Source: Paractinoplanes durhamensis (GTDB taxonomy: Bacteria; Actinomycetota; Actinomycetes; Mycobacteriales; Micromonosporaceae). From it: 59,398 bases of DNA. The notes beneath the pieces are model-generated. The model was given only the letters and a program-made list of their open reading frames with translations. It searched no databases and was not told where the DNA came from. A program made the translations under genes and the position numbers. Positions 41,843 to 50,203 of this stretch are shown here, piece after piece. Location of the stretch: the NCBI RefSeq assembly GCF_016862175.1, contig NZ_BOML01000023.1, positions 1-59,398 on the forward strand. Reading direction: 5' to 3'. Each line of letters starts with the position of its first letter. Position 1 is the stretch's first letter.

Positions 41843-42582
41843 GAGTTCTCCTCGGGGTCGAGCGGCGTGCGGTGCGAACCGGTCAGCACGATGTCCCAAC
41901 GGTAACCGAGGCTGACTTCCGGGGTCGTCAGGTCGTGGTCGTACTTGGCGATCAGCATCTCGCGCGCCTTCGGGTCGGTCACCGACTGGAAGATCGGGTC
42001 CAGGCCGAAGAGCGGGTCGCCCGGAAAATACATCTGGGTGATCAGCCGCTGGGTGAAGTCGGTGCCGAACAGCGAGAAGTGGATGTGCGCCGGCCGCCAG
42101 GCGTTGAGGTGGTTGCGCCACGGATAGGGGCCCGGCTGGATCGTCTGGAACCGGTAGTAGCCGTCCGCGTCGGTGAGCGCGCGGCCCTGCCCGGAGAAGT
42201 TGGGGTCGAGCGGCGCCGGGTGCTGATCGCGCAGGTGCGCGTAGCGGCCCGCCGCGTTCGCCTGCCAGATCTCGACGAGCTGGTGGGCCACCGGCCGGCC
42301 GGCGCCGTCGAGCACCCGCCCGGCCACCACGATCCGGGAACCCTGCGGCTCACCGGAGTGCTGGATGGTCAGGTCGGCCTCGGCCTCGGCCACGTCGGCA
42401 TGGCCGAAGCACGGCGACCACAACTCGACGCCCTCCGGGTCCACGGGGTGGAGCGCCTTGGTGGGATGGCGCAGAATGCTGCTGCGATAGGGCGGGTAGT
42501 CGAGGCGCGGCTGGTTCTCGTGCGGGCCGTCCGACTGACCGGCCGCGATCTCGCCGTCGATGTCCGCCTGTGTGGTCGTCAC
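41839..42582 (-). CDS. pcaH: Protocatechuate 3,4-dioxygenase beta subunit
   Basis: A 247-residue catalytic subunit that binds Fe(III) and opens protocatechuate to 3-carboxymuconate. Iron ligands are visible: Tyr in GRYAHLRDQH, Tyr in GPYPWRN, and two His in WRPAHIHFSLFG. The GTG at 42582 (VTTTQADIDGE) is preferred; GTG at 42603 would add seven residues. First gene of the pca operon, divergent from the IclR regulator, with an inverted repeat in the spacer. Confidence 0.92.
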   Translation of the reverse strand: MTTTQADIDGEIAAGQSDGPHENQPRLDYPPYRSSILRHPTKALHPVDPEGVELWSPCFGHADVAEAEADLTIQHSGEPQGSRIVVAGRVLDGAGRPVAHQLVEIWQANAAGRYAHLRDQHPAPLDPNFSGQGRALTDADGYYRFQTIQPGPYPWRNHLNAWRPAHIHFSLFGTDFTQRLITQMYFPGDPLFGLDPIFQSVTDPKAREMLIAKYDHDLTTPEVSLGYRWDIVLTGSHRTPLDPEENS

Positions 42583-42627
42583 AACACGGACGTTATGCCC
42601 CACCGGGTGCGGCGCGCGATACTTGGC

Positions 42628-42642
42628 TTCCGTTCAATGGAA
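42628..42642. promoter_or_regulatory. IclR-type operator, copy 1 (pcaH/pcaR spacer)
   Basis: TTCCGTTCAATGGAA, with TTCC/GGAA arms within CTTCC...GGAAG, 9 bases before the regulator ATG and 46 bases from the pcaH start. A near-identical word precedes pobA. IclR-family regulators commonly bind such TTCC/GGAA palindromes. Confidence 0.65.
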
Positions 42643-42650
42643 GGACGATC

Positions 42651-43403
42651 ATGTCGGCGAGCGTCACCTCGCGGGCGCTGGACCTGCTCGGGGCGTTCGA
42701 CCCCGAGCACCGGACCCTGACGCTCAGCGCCCTGGCCCGGCGCTCCGGCATGCCCCTGGCCACCGCCCACCGCCTGGTCGGTGAGCTGCACCGATGGGGT
42801 GCGCTGGCCCGGCTGGAGTCCGGCGAGTACGTGATCGGGCGCCGGCTCTGGGACCTCGGGCTGCTCGCCCCGGTGCAGGCCGGGCTGCGCCAGGCCGCCT
42901 CGCCGTTCCTGCACGACCTCTACGGCGCCACCCTGGCCACCGTGCATCTGGCGGTGCGCGACGGGACCGAGGTGCTCTACATCGACCGGCTCGCCGGGCA
43001 CGTGTCGGTGCCGGTGGTCAGCAAGATCGGGTCCCGGCTGCCGATGCACGCCACCGGGGTGGGCAAGGTGCTGCTCGCCTACGCGCCGGAGGCGGTGCGG
43101 GCCGAGGTTCTCGGGCGGCTGAACCGGGTCACGGCGTACACCATCACGCAGCCCGCGAGGCTGCTGGAACAGCTCCGGAGAGTGCGCGCCGAGGGGTTCG
43201 CCACCACCGGCGAGGAGATGAGTCTGGGCGCCTGCTCGGTGGCGGTGCCGGTGCGCGGGGCGGTCGGCGAGGTGGTCGCGGCGCTCGGCCTGGTGGTGCC
43301 CGACCTGCGCCGGGAGCGCGCTCGCCTGGTGTCGGCGCTGCAGGTCTCGGCGCAGGGCATCAGCCGCGTGCTGGCCGACCCGTCTTCCGCTCAGTGGAAA
43401 TAG
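42651..43403 (+). CDS. pcaR: IclR-family regulator of the protocatechuate pathway
   Basis: A 250-residue IclR protein: winged helix-turn-helix at ~8-65 (ALDLLGAFD, LSALARRSGMPLATAHRLV) and effector domain from ~80 (HATGVGKVLLAYAP, GEEMSLGACSVAVPV). ATG at 42651 with GGAAGG seven bases upstream, part of the operator. It is divergent from pcaH and followed by pobA, so it should control both with protocatechuate or a pathway intermediate as effector. The symbol is by role and position; PobR-like function is the alternative. Confidence 0.85.
   Translation: MSASVTSRALDLLGAFDPEHRTLTLSALARRSGMPLATAHRLVGELHRWGALARLESGEYVIGRRLWDLGLLAPVQAGLRQAASPFLHDLYGATLATVHLAVRDGTEVLYIDRLAGHVSVPVVSKIGSRLPMHATGVGKVLLAYAPEAVRAEVLGRLNRVTAYTITQPARLLEQLRRVRAEGFATTGEEMSLGACSVAVPVRGAVGEVVAALGLVVPDLRRERARLVSALQVSAQGISRVLADPSSAQWK
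43385..43399. promoter_or_regulatory. IclR-type operator, copy 2 (before pobA)
   Basis: TTCCGCTCAGTGGAA differs at two positions from the copy at 42628. It lies within the last six codons of the regulator gene, 45-59 bases before the pobA ATG, where it could control pobA. Confidence 0.6.
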
Positions 43404-43443
43404 GTAGTTGCCCGGGATGCCCGGGTGCGGGTTGTCTGGAGGC

Positions 43444-44601
43444 ATGCGTACCCAGGTCGCCATCATCGGCGCCGGCCCGGCGGGCCTTCTGCTGTCCCAT
43501 CTGCTCACCCGCGGCGGCGTCGACTCGGTGGTCCTCGAGACCCGCTCACAGGAGTACGTCGCGTCCCGGATCCGGGCCGGCATCCTCGAGCAGTCCAGCG
43601 TCGATCTGCTCACCGAGGTGGGCCTGGGCGACCGGCTGCGGGCGGAGGGCGACGAGCACCGCGGCATCTACCTGAACTTCGCCGGCGAGCGGCACCACCT
43701 CGACTTCGTCGACCTGACCGGCCGGACGGTCTGGGTCTACGGCCAGACCGAGGTGCAGAAGGACCTGGTCGCGGCGGGGACGGCCGACGTGCGCTACGAG
43801 GTCACCGAGGTGGCGCTGCACGACGTCGAGTCCGACAAGCCGTACGTCACGTACCTCGACGCCGACGGGGTCGCGCAGCGGCTCGACGCCGGGGCGATCG
43901 CCGGGTGCGACGGCTCGTTCGGGCCCAGCCGCCAGGCGGTGCCGTCCGAGCACTTCGAGCGCGTCTACCCGTACTCGTGGCTGGGAATTCTCGCCGACGT
44001 CGGGCCGTCCACCGACGAGTTGATCTACGCTTGGCACCCGAACGGCTTCGCCCTGCACTCGATGCGCTCCCCCACCGTGAGCAGGCTCTACCTGCAGGTG
44101 CCGAACGGCACCGACCCGGCCTCCTGGTCGGACGAGCGGATCTGGGAGGAGCTGGCCGTCCGGCTCGGGCACGGCCAGGACGGCTGGAAGCTGACCCCCG
44201 GCCCGATCACCGACAAGAGCGTGCTGCCGATGCGCAGCTACGTGCAGACGCCGATGCGGCACGGCCGGGTCTTCCTGGCCGGCGACGCCGCGCACATCGT
44301 GCCGCCGACCGGCGCGAAGGGCCTCAACCTGGCGATCGCCGACGTGACGCTGCTGAGCAAGGCCCTCGTCGACTGGCTGCGCGCCGGCGACTCGACCGCC
44401 GCCGACGCCTACTCCGACGACGCGCTGCGCCGGGTCTGGCGCTGCACCCATTTCTCCTGGTGGATGACGACGATGCTGCACACGAGCGGGGACCCGTTCG
44501 ACGCCCAGTTGCAGCTGTCCCAGCTGCGGTGGGTCACGTCCTCGAATGCCGGGGCGACCGGGCTGGCGGAGAACTACGCGGGCCTCCCGATCGGTTTTTG
44601 A
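43444..44601 (+). CDS. pobA: 4-hydroxybenzoate 3-monooxygenase
   Basis: A 385-residue FAD hydroxylase of the PobA type. FAD motif GAGPAGLLLSHLL at 9-21, substrate-site Arg/Tyr region ASRIRAGILEQ, middle CDGSFGPSR, and GDAAHIVPPTGAKGLNLAI near 280. It makes protocatechuate from 4-hydroxybenzoate with NAD(P)H and O2, feeding the divergent pca operon. The long frame upstream is ignored because GGAGG precedes this ATG. Its last 68 bases overlap the tail of the convergent gene. Confidence 0.93.
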   Translation: MRTQVAIIGAGPAGLLLSHLLTRGGVDSVVLETRSQEYVASRIRAGILEQSSVDLLTEVGLGDRLRAEGDEHRGIYLNFAGERHHLDFVDLTGRTVWVYGQTEVQKDLVAAGTADVRYEVTEVALHDVESDKPYVTYLDADGVAQRLDAGAIAGCDGSFGPSRQAVPSEHFERVYPYSWLGILADVGPSTDELIYAWHPNGFALHSMRSPTVSRLYLQVPNGTDPASWSDERIWEELAVRLGHGQDGWKLTPGPITDKSVLPMRSYVQTPMRHGRVFLAGDAAHIVPPTGAKGLNLAIADVTLLSKALVDWLRAGDSTAADAYSDDALRRVWRCTHFSWWMTTMLHTSGDPFDAQLQLSQLRWVTSSNAGATGLAENYAGLPIGF

Positions 44602-45685
44602 TCACCAGCACGGCGAGCGCGGTGGTGATCGGCACCGACGCGACCAGGCCGATCGTGCCGACCGCGCTGCGCAGGATCTCCTGCCCGAGGAGCTCGCCGG
44701 TGAGCACCTGACTCACCGGCGAACTCCCGGTGGCGAGAAGAAGCAAGAGCGGAAGAGAAGCTCCGGCGTACGCGAGGACAAGCGTGTTCACCGCGGACGC
44801 CACGTGCGCCCGGCCGATCCGGCTCGCCGCCCGGTAGATGTCCCGCCGCCCCCGGTTCCCGTGTTCGGCCAGCTCGGCGACCGTGGCCGCCTGGGTGACC
44901 GTCACGTCGTCGAGGACGCCGAGCGCGCCGATCACGATCCCGGCCAGCAGCAGCCCGCGCATGTCGAGGCCGCTGCGGGTGGCGGCGAGGAACGCGTCCT
45001 CGTCGCCGGCCACCCCGGTCAGGTGCAGCGCGGCGGTGAACCCGGCGCCGAGCAGGCCGGTGATGACCAGGCTGGCGAGGGTGCCGGCGATCGCCACCGA
45101 GGTGTGCACGTTGACGCCGTGCGTCAGGTACAGCGCCGCGAACATGATCGCGGCCGCGCCGACCACCGCGACCAGCAGCGGCGCCTCCCCGGCCAGGATC
45201 GCCGGGATGACGAACAGCAGCAGCACCGCGAAGCTGACCGCCAGGCCGACCAGCGCGGTCAGGCCGAGTCGCCGCCCGAACGCGAGCACCGACAGGACCA
45301 TCGCCACCAGCAGCCAGACCAGCGGCGTGGCCCGCTGGTGGTCGACGACCGTGTAGTCCTGGCCGCCCGGCACCGCCCCCGGCAGGTGCAGCAGCACGAT
45401 GGCGTCGCCGGACTTCAGCGTCGGCGCTCCCGGGCCCGACGGCAGGTCCACGGTGGTCTCGGCGCCGCCGTCGAGCCGGACGGTCGCGGTCGCGCCGGTG
45501 ATCGCGGTGACGGTGCCGTTCACCCGCTCGCCGGAGCTCGCGGCCGTGTCGAGGTGGACCCGGCCCGGCCAGAGCAGCGCCATCGCCACCAGCGTCGCGA
45601 TGGCGGCCGGGATCAGCACGGCGGCGAGGATCCGCCGGGTGCGGGGATCGGCGGGGGCGGCGGGTACGCCGTGCGAGTGACTCAC
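44534..45685 (-). CDS. YibE/F-family membrane protein
   Basis: A 383-residue protein with one N-terminal helix (~21-40), an extracytoplasmic OB-like segment (50-110), then about seven helices with the family block DEDAFLAATRSGLDMRGLLL and VLDDVTVTQAATV. YibE/F proteins are of unknown function. GTG start at 45685. The 3' end runs 68 bases into pobA from the opposite strand. Divergent from the metal-permease-like operon at 45812. Confidence 0.85.
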   Translation of the reverse strand: MSHSHGVPAAPADPRTRRILAAVLIPAAIATLVAMALLWPGRVHLDTAASSGERVNGTVTAITGATATVRLDGGAETTVDLPSGPGAPTLKSGDAIVLLHLPGAVPGGQDYTVVDHQRATPLVWLLVAMVLSVLAFGRRLGLTALVGLAVSFAVLLLFVIPAILAGEAPLLVAVVGAAAIMFAALYLTHGVNVHTSVAIAGTLASLVITGLLGAGFTAALHLTGVAGDEDAFLAATRSGLDMRGLLLAGIVIGALGVLDDVTVTQAATVAELAEHGNRGRRDIYRAASRIGRAHVASAVNTLVLAYAGASLPLLLLLATGSSPVSQVLTGELLGQEILRSAVGTIGLVASVPITTALAVLVIKNRSGGPRSSPPARSPRHSRT

Positions 45686-45811
45686 AACGGCGCGAGGGTA
45701 ACGGTGGGCGCTTCTTATTCACAAGTAGACATATGCGCAGCCAGAGGCACCCTCGGCACGGGCCGCCGGGGCCGCTATCGTGGGCCGCGGCCCCCAGCTT
45801 TGGAGTGACCC

Positions 45812-46843
45812 GTGACCGCGAACCGCCTCGAAGCCGAGGAGATCGACTGGACCCCGGCTGCCGCGCCTCCGCCGCCCCCGCCGGCCCGCCGTCCGCGTCG
45901 CTTCGGCTCGCTGGAGATCCTGGCCCTCCTGCTGGTGCTGCTGGTCGTCCTGCGCAGCTGGCTGGCCGGGCTGGTCACCGGCGAACGCCTGCAGACGTGG
46001 ACGACGGTGTTCGTGTCGGTGTTGGTCCAGGCGGTCCCGTTCCTGGTCTTCGGGGTCGTCCTGTCGGCCGTGATCGCGGTGTACGTACCCAAGTCGTTCT
46101 GGGCCAAAGCTCTCCCCAAGCACCCGGCGCTCGCCGTGCCGGCCGCCGGCCTCGCCGGCGTGATCCTGCCCGGCTGCGAATGCGGCAGCGTCCCGATCGC
46201 CGGCTCGCTGATCCGCCGGGGCGTGACGCCCGCCGCCGCCCTCGCCTTCCTGCTGGCCGCGCCCGCGATCAACCCGATCGTGCTGACCGCGACCGCGGTC
46301 GCGTTCCCCGGCAATCCGGAGATGGTGGTGGCCCGGGGCGGCGCCAGCCTGGTCGTCGCGGTGGCGATGGGCTGGCTGTGGCTGCGGCTGGGCAAGACCG
46401 AGTGGATCCGCCTGCCGCACCGCCCTGACCTGGACGGCGCGTCCAAGGCCCAGGCGTTCTGGTCCTCCTGCCGGCACGACGTCACGCACGCCGGCGGCTA
46501 CCTGGTGCTGGGCGCCGCGGCCGCCGCCACCATCAACGTCGTGGTCCCCGGCGAGTGGCTCCAGCGCCTGGCCGACAACCCGGTCCTCTCCATCCTGGCC
46601 CTGGCCGTCCTGGCCGTGCTCCTGTCGATCTGCAGCGAGGCGGACGCGTTCGTGGCGGCGTCGCTGTCCCAGTTCTCGCTGACGTCCCGGCTGGTGTTCC
46701 TGGTGGTGGGGCCGATGGTCGACCTGAAGCTGATCGCCATGCAGACCGGCGTCTTCGGCCGGCGCTTCGTGCAGCGCTTCGCCCCGGCCACCTTCGTCGC
46801 CGCGATCCTGGTCGGCACCGCCGCCGGGGCGGTGCTGCTGTGA
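45812..46843 (+). CDS. UPF0718 (DUF318, YraQ/ArsP-like) permease
   Basis: A 343-residue membrane protein with a Pro/Arg-rich cytoplasmic N-terminus and about eight helices. The family hallmark LPGCECGSVPIAGSLIRRG (near 113-131) contains conserved cysteines, and SEADAFVAASLSQ is the second conserved block. Related permeases include ArsP, which exports methylated arsenicals; others are proposed metal or thiol-linked exporters. GTG start preceded by TGGAG. It forms a GTGA-coupled operon with the TIGR03943 gene. Confidence 0.85.
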   Translation: MTANRLEAEEIDWTPAAAPPPPPPARRPRRFGSLEILALLLVLLVVLRSWLAGLVTGERLQTWTTVFVSVLVQAVPFLVFGVVLSAVIAVYVPKSFWAKALPKHPALAVPAAGLAGVILPGCECGSVPIAGSLIRRGVTPAAALAFLLAAPAINPIVLTATAVAFPGNPEMVVARGGASLVVAVAMGWLWLRLGKTEWIRLPHRPDLDGASKAQAFWSSCRHDVTHAGGYLVLGAAAAATINVVVPGEWLQRLADNPVLSILALAVLAVLLSICSEADAFVAASLSQFSLTSRLVFLVVGPMVDLKLIAMQTGVFGRRFVQRFAPATFVAAILVGTAAGAVLL

Positions 46844-47559
46844 ACCGGCTGACCCAGGGCGTGGTCCTGCTCCTGTTCGGCGGCGCGATCCTGCGCGCCT
46901 CGCTCACCGACCTCTACCTGCGTTACGTCAAGGAGGGCCTGCGGCCGTTCCTGATCGTCGCCGGGGTCCTGCTGGTGGCCACCGCGGTCATGACGATCTG
47001 GCAGTCGCTACGGGCTTCCGACTCTTCTCCCGAAGATGATCACGGCCACGATCATGCCCACGAACCTCGTGTCGGCTGGCTGCTCATCCTGCCGGTCCTC
47101 GGGCTTTTGCTGGTGGCGCCGCCCGCGCTCGGCTCCTTCGCGGCCGGGCAGGCCGGCAGTGTCTCGGCGGCGCCGGTCTCCGACTCCGACTATCCGCCCC
47201 TCGCCGCCGGCGACCCGGTCGCGGTGAGCCTGCTCGACTACGCGTCGCGGGCGCTCTTCGACGACGGGAAGAGCCTCACCGGCCGGAACATCCAGCTCAC
47301 CGGCTTCATCACGCCCGGGCCGGACGGCGCGCCGATGCTGGCCCGGATGGTGCTCACCTGCTGCGCCGCCGACGGCCGGCCGATCAAGGTGGGACTGACC
47401 GGGCAGGCGCCGCAGGAGGTCGCCGCCGACACGTGGGTCGAGATCACCGGCGTCTACAGCGCGAAGCGCGGCAAGGACCCGGTCAACGAGGTCGAGGTGG
47501 CCTACGTCGATGTGAAGACGTGGCAAGAGGTCGCCCAGCCGAAACAGCCCTACGCATGA
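46840..47559 (+). CDS. TIGR03943/DUF1980 family protein, partner of the permease
   Basis: A 239-residue protein with three helices (~6-22, 33-52, 77-95), a His-rich loop (DDHGHDHAHE, residues ~65-74) and an extracytoplasmic OB-fold-like domain (RNIQLTGFITPG, CCAADGRPIKVGL) with a Cys-Cys pair. Together with UPF0718 permeases it forms a widely conserved pair (YcgR/YcgQ in Bacillus) of unclear function. The His loop and Cys pair fit metal binding. GTG at 46840 overlaps the permease stop; the long frame upstream is not coding. Confidence 0.83.
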   Translation: MNRLTQGVVLLLFGGAILRASLTDLYLRYVKEGLRPFLIVAGVLLVATAVMTIWQSLRASDSSPEDDHGHDHAHEPRVGWLLILPVLGLLLVAPPALGSFAAGQAGSVSAAPVSDSDYPPLAAGDPVAVSLLDYASRALFDDGKSLTGRNIQLTGFITPGPDGAPMLARMVLTCCAADGRPIKVGLTGQAPQEVAADTWVEITGVYSAKRGKDPVNEVEVAYVDVKTWQEVAQPKQPYA

Positions 47560-48635
47560 CTTTGGCTGCCCGCATGGCGCCGGCTTCGAAGCGCTCCGCC
47601 CTGGTCAGCCTCGCGGCCGCGCTCGTCGCCGGGGGCACCTTGCTCGTCGCGGATCCGCCGGGCGAGGAGCCGAAGCCGCCGCCGGGCCGGTCGACCGCGG
47701 CCGCCGCCTGGCCGAAGGCGGTCCGCGCCGACTTCGATCCGGCCATGCCGGACGGCCCGCTGTTCGCGCCGCTGCTGTTCCTGGACACCACCGCCGCGAT
47801 CGGCACCGCGCCCACCCCCGACGCGAAATGGATCCGGCTCGGCATCCGGGACAAGACCGGCTTCCGGGAGCTGCGCCGGTTGCCCTACGGCGAGAACCCG
47901 CAGTTCGAAGCGCTCGGCGCGGCCGGGGCGGACATCGCCTGGACCGAGTCCACCGACGCGCAGCCGAAGATCCGGATCTGGCACGCCACCCGCACCGGGC
48001 CGGCCGCCCTGGTCACCACCGACACCGGCAACGCGATCTTCTACGGCAACCAGTACGACCTGATCCTCGCCGACGGCCTGGTCCGCTGGGCGGCCGCGGA
48101 CGGCGCGAACACCGAGATCCGCTCGGCGCCGCTCGGCGGCGGCCCGGTCCAGGTGCTGAGCCGGCCGGGCGACTGGTCGCTGTCGGCCTGGCCGTGGCTG
48201 GTCGACGAGAACGAACGCCGCCTGCTCAACTTGGACACCCGCCGCACCACCGAGGTGGTCACGTCCGGCCCGGAGACCGCCACCTGCTCCCCGGCGTGGT
48301 GCCGGGTGACGGTGATGAGCGGCGACGGCGTGGCCCGGATCGACCTGATGCACCCGGACGGCACCGCCCGGCGGCGCATCGCCGGCGGCCAGGCCCAGGC
48401 CGCGGTCGACGACGTGGGCGTCCTGGACCGCTTCGAGCTGCTGGCCGAGCCGGGCCCGGACGCCGACCTGACCGGCACCACCACGCTGCTCGCCTACGAC
48501 GCGGCGACCAGCCGCACGGTGGAGATCTCGCCCGCGGTCGACGGCGCCTTCACCGGCGGCGGCCTGCTGTGGTGGTCGACCGGCGCCAACAACGACGAGG
48601 TCGCCTGGCACGTGCTCGACCTGCGCAGCGTGTAG
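47556..48635 (+). CDS. Secreted hypothetical protein, paralogue of the protein at 15767
   Basis: A 359-residue exported protein (signal-like SALVSLAAALVAGGTLLVAD). It shares LSAWPWLVD, CSPxWCRV, DDVGVLDRFE and HPDG blocks with the protein encoded at 15767-16834, at similar spacing and length. A beta-propeller-like fold is inferred from repeated short beta blocks. The ATG at 47556 overlaps the TIGR03943 stop (ATGA); ATG at 47574 is the alternative. Coupling to the permease operon suggests the family works outside the cell with a metal- or envelope-related transporter. Function unknown. Confidence 0.7.
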   Translation: MTLAARMAPASKRSALVSLAAALVAGGTLLVADPPGEEPKPPPGRSTAAAAWPKAVRADFDPAMPDGPLFAPLLFLDTTAAIGTAPTPDAKWIRLGIRDKTGFRELRRLPYGENPQFEALGAAGADIAWTESTDAQPKIRIWHATRTGPAALVTTDTGNAIFYGNQYDLILADGLVRWAAADGANTEIRSAPLGGGPVQVLSRPGDWSLSAWPWLVDENERRLLNLDTRRTTEVVTSGPETATCSPAWCRVTVMSGDGVARIDLMHPDGTARRRIAGGQAQAAVDDVGVLDRFELLAEPGPDADLTGTTTLLAYDAATSRTVEISPAVDGAFTGGGLLWWSTGANNDEVAWHVLDLRSV

Positions 48636-48696
48636 GCCCTGTTTCCGCAGCCCGGCCAGGGCTGCGGCACCTGGCCGGCCTGCGAAACGGGCCCTA
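48634..48696. terminator. Nested hairpin between convergent genes
   Basis: Inner arms CCGGCCAGG/CCTGGCCGG (48652-48660, 48670-48678) sit inside an imperfect outer stem (AGGCCCTGTTTCCGCAG against CTGCGAAACGGGCCCT). The structure includes the stop codons of both flanking convergent genes. Confidence 0.7.
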
Positions 48697-49521
48697 CGTC
48701 AGCTCGCGGTAGGCCCGCAGGACGGCCTCCGTGCGTTCCGCCAGTTCGGAGCCGGCATCCGGCGCGATCGCCGGGGGTGCCGAGGTCAGCCGGGCCAGTG
48801 TCTCGTCCGCCTCGCGCCCGAGCTCGTCGATCCGCTGGTCGCGGATCAGCTCCTCGCCGGCCACCGCGACGGCGTTCAGCGTCGCCAGCCGCCGGGTCAC
48901 CTCGTCCTCCAGCTCGGCCAGGGCCTCGGTGGCCCGCGCCATCCGCGGCGCCAGCTCGAACGCGCCGTCGTGCTCGGCCAGCTCGCCGTGCAGCTCGCGC
49001 AGTTCCTGCCGCCGCTCCAGGGCGCCGGCCAGGTCGAACAGGGCCTGTGCCAGCTGCCGCTCGGCGATCGGCACGTCGACGAGCGCGCCGAGCTGCGGCC
49101 ACGTCTCGGTGGTGCGCTGGCACAGGTCGATGGCGTCGGAGAACACCTGCCGGTCCTGCTCGTCGACGATCAGGTGGTGCTGGTCGCGGTCGCTCGCCAG
49201 GTGCGGTGCCGAGATCAGCCCCGGCCGCTGCCGCATGCCGTACAGGAGCGCGCCGCCGGCGGCAGCGGCCGCCACCAGGAGCAGGAAGGAACCGACGAAC
49301 ACATCGGCGAACAGGAGCAGCGCGCCCATCAGACCGAAAACGATCGCGAGGCTGTAGAGCACACCCGACAGCGGGCCGCGGCCGTCCGACTGCTCGGCCG
49401 GAGTGACCTCGACGACGCTGCCCCAGCCGAATTCGTGCCCCTGGCCCCCGATCACCTCGAGCGGAAGCCTCGACACGATGACCAACTCGTCGTCATGGGC
49501 CACGTACAACGACGGCACCAC
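48694..49521 (-). CDS. Membrane protein with a helical cytoplasmic domain, unknown function
   Basis: A 275-residue protein. Residues 1-45 precede two adjacent helices (~50-67 and 71-88), then a long helical region of ~180 residues (ERQLAQALFDLAGALERRQE, ATEALAELEDEVTRRLATL) likely to form coiled coils. GTG at 49521 chosen for the GGGGAG five bases upstream; the frame beyond it is not coding. I do not recognise the family. Confidence 0.65.
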   Translation of the reverse strand: MVPSLYVAHDDELVIVSRLPLEVIGGQGHEFGWGSVVEVTPAEQSDGRGPLSGVLYSLAIVFGLMGALLLFADVFVGSFLLLVAAAAAGGALLYGMRQRPGLISAPHLASDRDQHHLIVDEQDRQVFSDAIDLCQRTTETWPQLGALVDVPIAERQLAQALFDLAGALERRQELRELHGELAEHDGAFELAPRMARATEALAELEDEVTRRLATLNAVAVAGEELIRDQRIDELGREADETLARLTSAPPAIAPDAGSELAERTEAVLRAYRELT

Positions 49522-49584
49522 CTGCGCTCCCCCTCCGGTCAGGCGGCCAGAATCCTCCCACGGCGGGCGTGCGAAGCTCCAACG

Positions 49585-50127
49585 GTGTCCACTCCCTCTC
49601 GCCCCGCGTCCCGGCCGGTGGCTCTCATCGAGGTCGATCGCTCGCATCGGGCGGTTCTCGGCAACCTCGGCCAGCTGTACCGGCATGACCTGTCGGAGGC
49701 CTACGGTCACCTGCCGAACGACGACGGCAGTTTCAACGACCGGCAGCTGGACCGCTTCCTGGCCGGCGTCGATCCGCAGCACCGCGCCTGGCTGATCACC
49801 GCGGCGGGGCGGACGGCCGGCTTCGTGATGACGATCTCGGCCGCGGGTGGCGGCACGTCCATCGCCGGGTTCTTCGTCGTGCGCGCCCTGCGCCGCACCG
49901 GGGTCGGCCGGGAGGCGGCGGTGCAGGCCATCGCGACGGCACCCGGCCGGTGGGCCATCGCCTTCCAGCGTTACAACCCGGGCGTCGAGAAGTTCTGGTG
50001 CGGGGTGGCGACGGCCGTCGCCGGTGATCGCTGGGAGATGCGGGACGGTCCCCGGCCGGAGACCCGGCCGCCGGACACGTGGGTCACGTTCCGCACTTCC
50101 CCCGGCGTACCCGGCAAGGAACTTTGA
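49585..50127 (+). CDS. GNAT-family acetyltransferase
   Basis: A 180-residue GNAT-fold protein. The acetyl-CoA loop is a variant (RALRRTGVGREAAVQAI, near 105-121) after the beta strands HRAWLITAAGRTAGFVM and IAGFFVV; the typical R/QxxGxG reads RTGVGR. Usual fold order and length. GTG start without an obvious ribosome site. Substrate unknown. Confidence 0.78.
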   Translation: MSTPSRPASRPVALIEVDRSHRAVLGNLGQLYRHDLSEAYGHLPNDDGSFNDRQLDRFLAGVDPQHRAWLITAAGRTAGFVMTISAAGGGTSIAGFFVVRALRRTGVGREAAVQAIATAPGRWAIAFQRYNPGVEKFWCGVATAVAGDRWEMRDGPRPETRPPDTWVTFRTSPGVPGKEL

Positions 50128-50144
50128 TCTTGATTGAAGCGCAA

Positions 50145-50176
50145 CGTCGCCGCGGAGGGCAAGCTCCGCGGCGACG
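50145..50176. terminator. Hairpin between the acetyltransferase and esterase genes
   Basis: Perfect 13-bp arms (CGTCGCCGCGGAG) with a 6-base loop, between two convergent stops. Likely acts in both directions. Confidence 0.8.
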
Positions 50177-50203
50177 CCGGCGCCGATCAGGCGGTGGTCC
50201 CGA

